Assembly: GCA_001512965.1 (NCBI GenBank)
Contig: LFRW01000042.1
Location: forward strand, 6,185 to 70,184
Direction of reading: 5' to 3'
Origin: Methanomicrobia archaeon DTU008
GTDB taxonomy: Archaea > Thermoplasmatota > Thermoplasmata > Methanomassiliicoccales > Methanomassiliicoccaceae
Length of the DNA: 64,000 bases
Of this stretch, positions 18,599-26,263 are shown piece after piece. Made by a program: the position numbers and the translations under genes. The notes beneath the pieces are model-generated. The model was not told the DNA's origin. It saw nothing but the letters and a program-made list of their open reading frames with translations, and did not search any database. Position 1 is the first letter of the stretch. Every line of letters begins with the position of its first letter.

Positions 18599-19432
18599 AT
18601 GCGAGGCATGCAAATGGACGATATCAAGGTCATCAGCGGTCCGGCGAAACAGGGCAAGAGGGAACCGCTGCAGGGTGTGAAGCATAAGATAATGGTCATG
18701 AGCGGCAAGGGCGGAGTGGGGAAATCGACGGTGGCCGCGAACATCGCGGTTGGGCTGGTCCAACGCGGCCATGCCGTCGGCCTGCTCGATGCTGACGTTC
18801 ACGGACCTAGCATCCCCCGGCTGCTCGGCGCCACCGAGGAGCGGCTGATGATGAGCGGTGACCGCATCCAGCCGGCCGAGGTGCTTCCTCGCCTCAAGGT
18901 GATGTCCATCGCCTACTTCCTGGAAGAGAAGGACGCGCCCGTGGTCTGGCGCGGCCCTGTAAAGATGGGTGCGCTGAGGCAGTTCATCGAGGACGTGGAT
19001 TGGGGCGAGCTCGACTATCTGATCGTGGACCTGCCCCCGGGCACCGGCGATGAGTCGCTCAGCATCGCTCAGCTGGTACCCAAGGCGGACGGAGCGGTGA
19101 TCGTCACAACTCCCCAGGACATCGCGCTGATAAGCGTCAGGAGGTCCATCCGCTTTGCCGGACTGATAGGGCTAAAGGTGTTGGGGCTGGTCGATAACAT
19201 GAACGGGTACGTATGCCCCCACTGCGGACAGGCCGCGGAAGGGCTGGGGGGCAGCCTGGCGTTCCAGGCTGCCATGGAGTACGGCGTGCCGTATCTGGGC
19301 AAGATGCCTCTGGACCCCAGGGTCGCAAGGAGCGCCGAGTCCGGCAGGCCGTTCATTCTCGATCGGGATCCCTCCGCCGACATGTTCGAACCCATATTGG
19401 ACAGGATAGTGGAGAGGGTGGAGAACGGCTAG
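18599..19432 (+). CDS. Mrp/NBP35-type Fe-S cluster carrier P-loop ATPase
   Basis: 277 residues from ATG 18599 (ATGs at 18608 and 18614 are alternatives). The deviant Walker A is SGKGGVGKST, and DADVHGPSIPRLLG is the Mrp signature. LPPGTGD follows, and CPHC late in the protein is the CxxC that bridges an Fe-S cluster in the dimer. Mrp proteins carry and deliver Fe-S clusters. It ends in a CTAG palindrome that also supplies the TAG stop of the convergent ATPase gene. Confidence 0.92.
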   Translation: MRGMQMDDIKVISGPAKQGKREPLQGVKHKIMVMSGKGGVGKSTVAANIAVGLVQRGHAVGLLDADVHGPSIPRLLGATEERLMMSGDRIQPAEVLPRLKVMSIAYFLEEKDAPVVWRGPVKMGALRQFIEDVDWGELDYLIVDLPPGTGDESLSIAQLVPKADGAVIVTTPQDIALISVRRSIRFAGLIGLKVLGLVDNMNGYVCPHCGQAAEGLGGSLAFQAAMEYGVPYLGKMPLDPRVARSAESGRPFILDRDPSADMFEPILDRIVERVENG

Positions 19433-20289
19433 CCCCGGATGATGGCTTGAAGGCCCTCCCACAGCAGTTCCGTCGCCCTGCCAGCCGCTCCCCCTTCCAC
19501 GGCTAGACCGGATGACGCTCTGCGGTATACCTCCTCGTCAAAAGGGATCCTGCCAAGAAGCGGGACGCCCTCTCGCTTGGCAAAGACCTCCATCTCCTCG
19601 GCCACCTCGGGATGGAGGTCCCATCGGTTGATGGCCAGTACCGGCTGGACGTCCATCTGCCTGCATAAGGACAGGGCCCTCTCGAGGTCGACGCCTCCCG
19701 AACGCGTGGGTTCGGCCACCAGCAAGGCGATGTCCGCGCCGGAGAGGGCCGCTATGGTCGGGCATCCTATCCCTGGAGGCCCGTCGATCAGCAGCAAGGG
19801 CGCCGAGGATCCGATGGCATGCCTCCTCGCCCGGCGCTTCAACAGATTGACCAGCTTTCCGGAGTTGCCCTCCCCCGGCCCCAGACGAGCATGGAAGAGC
19901 ATGCCGTTGGGAGTATCCGTTACCATCCATCTTCCAGACACCTTGTCCACCATCGTTATGGCATTGGAAGGGCACATCCTTGCGCACAGGTCGCAGCCCT
20001 CGCAGGATAGGGCATCTATCGAAGGGCTCTCCCCCATCGACACCGCGTCGAACCGGCATATCTTCTTGCACAGGCCGCAGCGGTCGCATCGCTCGGGATC
20101 CAGAAGGGCGACGCGGGAGGCGATGAAATCGTGCTCCTCGACCCGTCTCCCATGGACTAGGAGATGCAGATTGGGGGCGTCCACGTCACAGTCGGCGAGC
20201 ACCGCTCCGGCGGCCAGCCGCGAGAGGGCGGCCGTGATCGTGGTCTTCCCAGTGCCGCCCTTGCCGCTTAGCACCACCACCTCCTTCAT
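19429..20289 (-). CDS. MinD-superfamily ATPase with inserted 2x[4Fe-4S] ferredoxin domain (second of pair)
   Basis: 286 residues. Deviant Walker A SGKGGTGKTT near the N terminus; two four-Cys clusters, CDRCGLCKKIC and CEGCDLCARMC, are inserted after the first sheet. The ATG at 20289 overlaps the TGA of the upstream paralogue (ATGA), so translation is coupled. The family occurs as tandem pairs in anaerobic archaea and bacteria next to NifX-like proteins and is thought to help assemble Fe-S or metallo-clusters. Stop codon TAG. Confidence 0.9.
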   Translation of the reverse strand: MKEVVVLSGKGGTGKTTITAALSRLAAGAVLADCDVDAPNLHLLVHGRRVEEHDFIASRVALLDPERCDRCGLCKKICRFDAVSMGESPSIDALSCEGCDLCARMCPSNAITMVDKVSGRWMVTDTPNGMLFHARLGPGEGNSGKLVNLLKRRARRHAIGSSAPLLLIDGPPGIGCPTIAALSGADIALLVAEPTRSGGVDLERALSLCRQMDVQPVLAINRWDLHPEVAEEMEVFAKREGVPLLGRIPFDEEVYRRASSGLAVEGGAAGRATELLWEGLQAIIRG

Positions 20290-21116
20290 CTGCTCACCTC
20301 TCGCATCACCGCCGCCCAAAGATCATGGAACATCTTTCGATCCCCTGCCTCTTCCACCAGCAGCGCTCCCTGGCCATGCCGCCACGCGATGTCCCGCCTG
20401 AACGGTATGGAGCCAAGGACAACGGCGTCGCGGGAGGCGCAGATGGAGCCGATGTCCACGCCGCCCATGCCGGCCTTGTTGATCACCACCCCATGCGGGA
20501 CCTTCAACTGCTCCAGAACATCGAGGGCAAGGTTGAGGTCATGGGCCCCGAAGGGTGTCGGCTCGGCCACCATGATGGCATAATCGCTTCCCTTCACCGC
20601 CTCCACCATGTTGCAGGAGGTTCCCGGGGGGCAGTCCATGACCACGGTCCTGCCCTGGGGAAGGGACTCCTTGACGGCCTTCAGCAATGGGATGGCATTT
20701 GGTTCCCCTATCTTGAGGCGCCCATAGACCAGGTGCCGTCGTCCCGAAACGGATCTGACCAGACACCCGACCTCATGGTCCATCTCCGTGATCGCCTTGC
20801 AGGGGCACAGGATGACGCACGCCCCGCACCCATGGCAGAGCTCCTCATGGACCTTGATGCGCTGGGGCAGTCGGACGAGGGCATTGAACGCGCATACCCT
20901 GGCACACTCCCCGCACATATCACAGATGCCCTCATCGATGGATGGGACCGGCCTTGACGCCGGAAACGTGGTGTAGGGGGCATCCCCGAAGTACAAGAAC
21001 GCGTTCGGCTCCTCTACGTCCAGGTCGGCCAGGTCGACTCCGGCCACGGTGGAGAGATTGACGGATACCAGTGTCTTGCCGGTCCCGCCTTTCCCGCTGG
21101 CAACGGCTATCCTCAT
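20286..21116 (-). CDS. MinD-superfamily ATPase with inserted 2x[4Fe-4S] ferredoxin domain (first of pair)
   Basis: 276 residues. Walker A SGKGGTGKTL; ferredoxin clusters CDMCGECARVC and CHGCGACVILC; DCPPGTSCN is the switch region. It is a paralogue of the following gene and overlaps it by ATGA, so the two proteins probably act as a heterodimer. It lies downstream of two NifX-like genes on the same strand, forming a four-gene block. Confidence 0.9.
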   Translation of the reverse strand: MRIAVASGKGGTGKTLVSVNLSTVAGVDLADLDVEEPNAFLYFGDAPYTTFPASRPVPSIDEGICDMCGECARVCAFNALVRLPQRIKVHEELCHGCGACVILCPCKAITEMDHEVGCLVRSVSGRRHLVYGRLKIGEPNAIPLLKAVKESLPQGRTVVMDCPPGTSCNMVEAVKGSDYAIMVAEPTPFGAHDLNLALDVLEQLKVPHGVVINKAGMGGVDIGSICASRDAVVLGSIPFRRDIAWRHGQGALLVEEAGDRKMFHDLWAAVMREVSR

Positions 21117-21155
21117 GGACCGCTCCCGGGCATCGACGATGGCCCCGGACGGTGT

Positions 21156-21515
21156 TCAATGGGCATGGTCGCGGCAAGCGTTGTTCCTGTCGGCCTTCTC
21201 CAGCACCCCGTCCTTCCAGCTCTCGATCGTCTGCTGAACGGTTCCGCTGGCTCCGACGTAGACATCGATGCCGTAGCCGTTCAACATATCGATGGCCTTC
21301 GGCCCAAGACCCCCGGCAAGGACGATGTTGACGTTCTCCTTCTGCAGTTGTTCGGGAGGCGTTCCGACACCGCCCATATGCTCGCTTCGGTTCTCGAGCA
21401 CCTTGACCTCGCCCGTTGCAAGGTCATACAGCGTGAACGTTGCAGCCCTTCCGAAATGCTGGCATACGGTCTCTTCCATTCCGCGGCCTCCCTCAGTAGG
21501 TATACAGACTATCAT
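21156..21515 (-). CDS. NifX/NifB-C-like dinitrogenase cofactor-binding family protein
   Basis: 119 residues. It has the family pattern CIPTEGG at the N terminus, HFGRAATFTLYD, then AGGLGPKAIDMLNGYGIDVYVG. The C terminus is His-rich (CRDHAH). The fold binds iron-molybdenum-type cofactors or Fe-S precursors. Many archaea without nitrogenase keep such proteins beside ferredoxin-MinD ATPases, as here. Confidence 0.88.
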   Translation of the reverse strand: MIVCIPTEGGRGMEETVCQHFGRAATFTLYDLATGEVKVLENRSEHMGGVGTPPEQLQKENVNIVLAGGLGPKAIDMLNGYGIDVYVGASGTVQQTIESWKDGVLEKADRNNACRDHAH

Positions 21516-21535
21516 CTCGATCCCTCTGGTCTATA

Positions 21536-21898
21536 TCAGGCCTGATCGATGCCGGCCGAAGGCCCCGGTCGGCCTTCCCGGTAGCGTTGCAGCACATCGC
21601 AGACCTTGCCTGAGGCGCCAACATGATGGCGGATGCCTGCCTCGTCGAGCGCCTGCGTCGCTTTTGGCCCAAGGCTTCCGGTGATGACCATCGTCACTCC
21701 AAGGTCCATCATGAGCTGGGCCGCCTTCAGCCCGGCCCCCTCCGCGGCGTCCCGAGCGGGGTTCTCCACCACGTATATGTTCTTGCCCTCCGCTATCACA
21801 AAATAGCCACAACGACCGAAGTGATGGTCCATCTCCTCATCTACGCTCGTTCCCGTCGCCGAGATGGCCACTCGTTCCGTTCCACCGGCCATGTTCAA
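21536..21898 (-). CDS. NifX-like dinitrogenase cofactor-binding family protein
   Basis: 120 residues, paralogue of the next gene downstream. HHFGRCGYFVI and ITGSLGPKATQALDEAGIRHHVGASG are the family blocks. An ATG two codons in (MAGGTE) is an equally good start. It appears to be the first gene of the four-gene Fe-S block transcribed leftward. Confidence 0.87.
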   Translation of the reverse strand: MNMAGGTERVAISATGTSVDEEMDHHFGRCGYFVIAEGKNIYVVENPARDAAEGAGLKAAQLMMDLGVTMVITGSLGPKATQALDEAGIRHHVGASGKVCDVLQRYREGRPGPSAGIDQA

Positions 21899-22133
21899 TC
21901 GCCTCTTGTCAGGTAAAAGGTTTCAGGGGGAGCCTCATCACGCGATCGTTCGAGCAATGGAGGAGGACAAGGTAGGAGTCGACCGAGGATAAGCGAACAG
22001 ACTCCCCCCTCGGACTGGGCGGCGGATCGGTACGTCATGTTGCAATGTTACACCGAAGATGAGGGTCGTGCTCAGTCCCATGAGCGCTCATTGTCCTCGG
22101 CCATCGATAAACTATTGGCGAATATGTTCGCCT
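21899..22133. other. Intergenic region upstream of the Fe-S gene block
   Basis: 235 bp between two minus-strand genes. It contains no convincing gene. It should hold the promoter of the NifX-like/ATPase block. I see no strong TATA element and no long inverted repeat. Confidence 0.3.
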
Positions 22134-22763
22134 CTACCTGCCTATATGCTTGCTGATAAGGCGCCTTTCCGCCCTCCGGAGGACAACGTCGATGGTCGAG
22201 CGGGCCATGCCGAGCTTGTTGGAGAGGTCGGCGAGGGTGGCGGTGCGGGGAATGTCGTAATAGCCTAGATCATACGCGGTCCTCAGCACCTTTTCCTGAT
22301 GATATGTCAGCGGCCCGTCCTCCTCCTGGTCCCGCAATCCGAGCATCTCCACCTCGCATCCCATCTCCTTCAGCCTCGCTATGAGCCGGCCAATGTTGTC
22401 CGAGCGTGGCGCTATAACGGTCCATGCCACCTTGCCATCGGGCTGGGATACCGCCGAGTCAAGGAAGCAGTCCGCCTCGTTGAGCAGATTGCATATCAGG
22501 CAGGCGTTGTTTGTCACCGTGGCTATGTGCTTTCCCGGCCCGATCGTGGCCAGGTTCACATGGCAGTCCGGACTGATGGCCTTGATCATGTCCTCCAGCG
22601 AACGGTCGTCCTCTTCGTCGGGCATATCTATCCGCAGCAGGCCGCGGCCTGTGTTCGTGTCGGAGGGCACGCACCTCAGAACCTTGATGGAGGCGTTGCA
22701 CCTGACGGACAGTTCGCCTATCCAGTTGCCCGGTATCCTCAGCAGCAGCTTGGCCGTTCGCAT
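22134..22763 (-). CDS. Bacterio-opsin-activator-type HTH_10 transcriptional regulator
   Basis: 209 residues. The C-terminal part (about 155-205) is a clear bat-type HTH: LTYHQEKVLRTAYDLGYYD, then ATLADLSNKLGMARSTI and a recognition helix ending in LRRAERRLI. The N-terminal half is an alpha/beta sensing region with a CLIC pair. It is directly upstream of, and on the same strand as, the Fe-S block, so it could control that block. Effector unknown. Confidence 0.87.
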   Translation of the reverse strand: MRTAKLLLRIPGNWIGELSVRCNASIKVLRCVPSDTNTGRGLLRIDMPDEEDDRSLEDMIKAISPDCHVNLATIGPGKHIATVTNNACLICNLLNEADCFLDSAVSQPDGKVAWTVIAPRSDNIGRLIARLKEMGCEVEMLGLRDQEEDGPLTYHQEKVLRTAYDLGYYDIPRTATLADLSNKLGMARSTIDVVLRRAERRLISKHIGR

Positions 22764-22944
22764 CGGTACGCCATCACGCTATCTGATTATGTATTGTTCG
22801 CCAAAACTCGCTGATGCAGACCTCGATGCTCCTCTCCCGTCAGGCAGGTGACATTTATTATCGGCCGACCTCATGGCAGCATCGAGGGTTGGTTCCCATG
22901 TCCATGATCGTTCTCAGACCTGGACCATCGCCGGAGGCCGGCTC

Positions 22945-24258
22945 ATGACTCCCCGAGAGCGGATGACAGTGGCCCTGGAAAGGGGCGTCCCAGACCGTGT
23001 GCCGGTATTCCTTCGGGACCTCACCCTCGGGCTGGACGTTGCCGGCCTTGGCACTCCGGAGGTGTGCGCGGGAGCCTTCGACGCCGAGCTGTCGGCACGC
23101 TCGGTTGTGGCAGCGCAGCGAGAGCTTGGCCACGATGCAGTGGTTGGCAGCATCCAATACTGCGGGATGGAGGTGGAGATGCTGGGAGGAGAGGTCATGT
23201 TCCCTCCATACGGCATACCGTCGGTGATCAGGGCCCCGTTCGATTCCCCCGAGAAGGTGGATGATGCTGAACTTCCGGACGCTTCTCGCGACGCGCCCCT
23301 TTCCAACATCGTCAGGTCGTATGGCCTCGTCGACCGACGCATCGGCAGGGAAGTGGCCATACTGGGGAACGTGGAAGGGCCCCTCACCAAGGCGGGCATA
23401 CTGAGAGGGCTCGACACCCTGGCCCTGGACATGGTCAGCGATCCGGACGTCTTCCTCAAGACCGTGCGGTTCTCGGTGGACCTGACCAAAGACCTATGCT
23501 CCGCCCTATGCAGGGCCGGCGTCAACACCGCCATGTTCGTGGCGGCCGCGACCGACAACCCCGATATCCTTGGAGGGGAAGTGTTCGAGCGGCACACCTT
23601 GCCAGGCCTGCGGGCGGTCGTCGACACCGTACGAAAGGAAGGGCTGCCCACCGTCTTCCACCCTCACGGCCTGTTCTCCAGCGGCCCTGGGTCCGCCCTG
23701 TTGGAGGCCTCGCTGGACACCGGGATCGTCGGTTTCCAGTTCGCCGAGGGGAACGACCTCGTCGAAGCCAAGCGGCGATGGGGCGGCCAGACATGCATCA
23801 TGGGAGGGGTGAACGCCTTCACCACCCTGCTCCTTGGCCCGCTTGAGGCAATAAGGGCTGAGACCAGGAGATACCTGGAGGGATGCATGGATGGAGGGGG
23901 CTATGTCATGATGTGTTCCTGCTCCCTTCATAGGGGAATGCCCCTTGACCACGTGAAGGAGATGGTGATGACTTGCGCATCCCAAGGCGAGTATGGAAGG
24001 ACGCGAAGCGGCGACGGGGGCCCTCCTCCGGGGCAAGGCGGCCGGTGGACGACATGCCCAGCATGCGGCCACCACTACGACCTCATCGGCGGAAGAGGGC
24101 TGGCATGCCTGGGATGCCCATCGGCGATCGGAGGATGCGGGATGACGCGATGCCCCAGATGCGATGAGGAGGCGCCCATCGACCGCGGCGCATCGACATG
24201 GCTCTCGTCGCTGCTGCGTCGACACCGGGCCCAATATGGCAGGGCTTCCTTCCGATGA
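22945..24258 (+). CDS. Divergent UroD-fold methyltransferase fused to a C-terminal zinc ribbon
   Basis: 437 residues from ATG 22945, preceded by GGAGG 7 nt upstream. Residues 1 to about 345 follow the uroporphyrinogen decarboxylase/CoM methyltransferase fold (MTPRERMTVALE, VPVFLRDL). Where MtaA/MtbA have His-x-Cys, this protein reads FHPHG, and the late region reads MMCSCSLHRG, so the usual zinc triad is altered. The last 90 residues add CPACGHHY, then CLGCP and CPRCDEEAP, a multi-Cys ribbon. It could be a corrinoid methyltransferase relative with different metal chemistry. Function unknown. Confidence 0.75.
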   Translation: MTPRERMTVALERGVPDRVPVFLRDLTLGLDVAGLGTPEVCAGAFDAELSARSVVAAQRELGHDAVVGSIQYCGMEVEMLGGEVMFPPYGIPSVIRAPFDSPEKVDDAELPDASRDAPLSNIVRSYGLVDRRIGREVAILGNVEGPLTKAGILRGLDTLALDMVSDPDVFLKTVRFSVDLTKDLCSALCRAGVNTAMFVAAATDNPDILGGEVFERHTLPGLRAVVDTVRKEGLPTVFHPHGLFSSGPGSALLEASLDTGIVGFQFAEGNDLVEAKRRWGGQTCIMGGVNAFTTLLLGPLEAIRAETRRYLEGCMDGGGYVMMCSCSLHRGMPLDHVKEMVMTCASQGEYGRTRSGDGGPPPGQGGRWTTCPACGHHYDLIGGRGLACLGCPSAIGGCGMTRCPRCDEEAPIDRGASTWLSSLLRRHRAQYGRASFR

Positions 24259-24287
24259 CAATATAAAATACCTCACACGAGCATAGA

Positions 24288-24665
24288 ATGAACGAGATGA
24301 ATCGGATCGCCTACGTCCTCGTCCTGATCCTGGCCATATTCCTGATCCTGATGGGCGGCATCTTCATGATCGCATCTGGCATAGAGAACATCGTCACCGG
24401 GGTGGCGATGCTAGGTGTCGCCGCCATTCTGTTCTTCTTCCTCTACCGCAGCGAGAGGATCGAGGCGTCACGACCCAGGTTGATAAGTCAGACCTTCAAC
24501 GTGAAGATGGGGGGCTCCGGCCAGCTGGAGCAGAAACGGCTGACCTGCCGCTCATGCGGCGCTCCCCTGGAGGACAAGGACCTCAAGGTGGTTCAAGGGG
24601 GAGTGGTGGTCACCTGCCCGTATTGTGGCAGCGTCTACGCGCTCGAGGAGGCGCCTAAGTGGTGA
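24288..24665 (+). CDS. Two-TM membrane protein with C-terminal zinc ribbon
   Basis: 125 residues. Two hydrophobic helices (about 7-30 and 32-52) are followed by a linker and a CRSCG...CPYCG zinc ribbon at the C terminus. A TATA-like aatataaaat lies upstream. Its stop overlaps the GTG start of the DUF2207-like gene, making it the first gene of a three-gene overlapping operon. It probably partners the membrane protein that follows. No family name recognised. Confidence 0.75.
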   Translation: MNEMNRIAYVLVLILAIFLILMGGIFMIASGIENIVTGVAMLGVAAILFFFLYRSERIEASRPRLISQTFNVKMGGSGQLEQKRLTCRSCGAPLEDKDLKVVQGGVVVTCPYCGSVYALEEAPKW

Positions 24666-26263
24666 GCCACCGTTACCTCATGGCCGCCCTGTCGATCGTC
24701 GCCGTGTTGCTTGCCGCCGGTCCCCTGGCGGGTACGGCCTCCGCGCAGGACATCTCCTTCACCCTGGACGACGAGCGGTTGCTCGTTACGGTAAATAAGG
24801 ATGGCAGCGTCGACCTTAATTACACGTTCTCCTTCGGTAACGTCACCTATCTGGACGGAGTGGACATAGGGCTGCCTAACGAACATTATAACCTGCTCAC
24901 CGCAACAGCGACCATCGTGGTCGGAGGGGAGGAAAGGCGGCTGACCGACATCAGGGAGTCGCCGTTCATCGACGTGGGCGTAGCGGTGGAGTTCGATGAG
25001 GACACCATGAACGAGATCGTTTCTGCCGGAGAGTTCGAACTCAAGTTCCACGTCAACAACCCCCAGATGGTGTATCGCAATGAGATGCGGGAAGGCACCG
25101 CCGGCGTGGTCGTCAGGCCCACTTGGTTCTCGGAGGAGTTCCAGACCGGCCCGACGGCCAGGATGAACGTGACCATTCTGCTGCCCGAGGGCATGAGCAA
25201 CAGGTCAGAGGTCCTGTGGCTCGAGAGCGATCCGTTCGACCCCATCTACGTGGATGAAGCGACCGGGCGCCTGGCCGCCAGCTGGCAGTTCATCAACGTC
25301 CCTCCTTCACAGCAGGCCTCTGGAGCATATGACGTGGGCGTAGGATTCCCGGAGCATTATGTGGACGTGGTGTTCGATCCGCCCCAGGGCGATCTTCTTG
25401 GCGATCTCGGAGAACTGATCTGCCTGTTGATGCCCCTCATCATCATCGCCGCCATCATCGGGATCGTCATCGTCAGCGCGCGATCCGCCAACAGGCGGCG
25501 GGAGGACTACTTCGAGCCGAAGATGAACGTGGTGGGGGCAGGACCACGCCGCGACCTGACGGCTGTCGAGGCCGCGGTGGTGGCGGAAAGGCCGTTGGAG
25601 ATGGTCGCGACCATGATCCTGTTCGGACTGGAGAGGAAGGGCATGGTGAAGGTCCTGTCGGACGAGAGACTGATGAAGCTCCAGCGCCTTGTGGACAGGG
25701 GAGAGCATGAGTATGAGACGAACTACATGCTCGCGATCACCGCGGACGGTACGCTGGACCGCGTTCTACTGCGCCATGCCCTGGTTCAGCTGATCAACGA
25801 GACCTCGAAGAAGCTCAAGGGCTTCGACCTGGATGCCACGAGAAGATATTACGAGGGGATCGCAGAGAAGGCGTGGCAGCAGGTGAAGGATGCGGGGACG
25901 CCTGAGGAGTTCGCCCACGTGCTCAAGGAGAGGAACGAGTGGATGATGCTCGACCCGGACTACCAGGGGAGGATGGGGAGGGACATCCTGCCATTGCCCA
26001 TCCTCATCGGCCATCCGCGTCCATCGACAGGCGGCGGCGGTTTGCCGCCCGTCGGGGACATGGCCAAAGGCTATGTCGATAGGGTGAGGACCACCAGCCA
26101 GAACCTGGTCAACGACATGCGCGGCCTGGCCCAGGACGTGGTAGGCCAGACCGCTCCAAGGCCTTCTCCCGCGGCAGGGACCAGGGTGTCGACTGGCGGC
26201 CGCTCGTGCCATTGTGCGTGTGCATGTGCCTGTGCATGCGCATGCGCCGGGGGTGGACGGTGA
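24659..26263 (+). CDS. DUF2207-like membrane protein with C-terminal Cys-Ala repeat tail
   Basis: 534 residues from GTG 24659. It has a signal peptide (about 1-30), an extracytoplasmic beta-rich domain of about 230 residues, one membrane helix (LICLLMPLIIIAAIIGIVIV, about residues 260-280), then a long cytoplasmic region with a winged-helix-like part, as in DUF2207 proteins. After a low-complexity Gly/Pro/Thr linker the protein ends in SCHCACACACACACAGGGR: seven cysteines at alternate positions (residues 517-529) and a GGGR end. The stop overlaps the start of a radical SAM gene. The tail is the likely substrate of that enzyme (inference). No active site recognised. Confidence 0.8.
   Translation: MVSHRYLMAALSIVAVLLAAGPLAGTASAQDISFTLDDERLLVTVNKDGSVDLNYTFSFGNVTYLDGVDIGLPNEHYNLLTATATIVVGGEERRLTDIRESPFIDVGVAVEFDEDTMNEIVSAGEFELKFHVNNPQMVYRNEMREGTAGVVVRPTWFSEEFQTGPTARMNVTILLPEGMSNRSEVLWLESDPFDPIYVDEATGRLAASWQFINVPPSQQASGAYDVGVGFPEHYVDVVFDPPQGDLLGDLGELICLLMPLIIIAAIIGIVIVSARSANRRREDYFEPKMNVVGAGPRRDLTAVEAAVVAERPLEMVATMILFGLERKGMVKVLSDERLMKLQRLVDRGEHEYETNYMLAITADGTLDRVLLRHALVQLINETSKKLKGFDLDATRRYYEGIAEKAWQQVKDAGTPEEFAHVLKERNEWMMLDPDYQGRMGRDILPLPILIGHPRPSTGGGGLPPVGDMAKGYVDRVRTTSQNLVNDMRGLAQDVVGQTAPRPSPAAGTRVSTGGRSCHCACACACACACAGGGR
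26204..26260 (+). other. Coding segment of the alternating Cys-Ala tail
   Basis: Nineteen codons giving Ser-Cys-His, then Cys-Ala six times, then Gly-Gly-Gly-Arg. Cys is written with both TGT and TGC, and Ala with GCG, GCA and GCC, so the DNA is not a simple repeat; the protein pattern is what is kept. It sits immediately before the TGATG junction with the radical SAM gene. Confidence 0.9.

Noticed and set aside
26206-26262. Upstream start of the radical SAM gene giving MPLCVCMCLCMRMRRG
   Set aside because: It is the shifted frame of the Cys-Ala tail; the ATG at 26263 overlaps the stop as expected.
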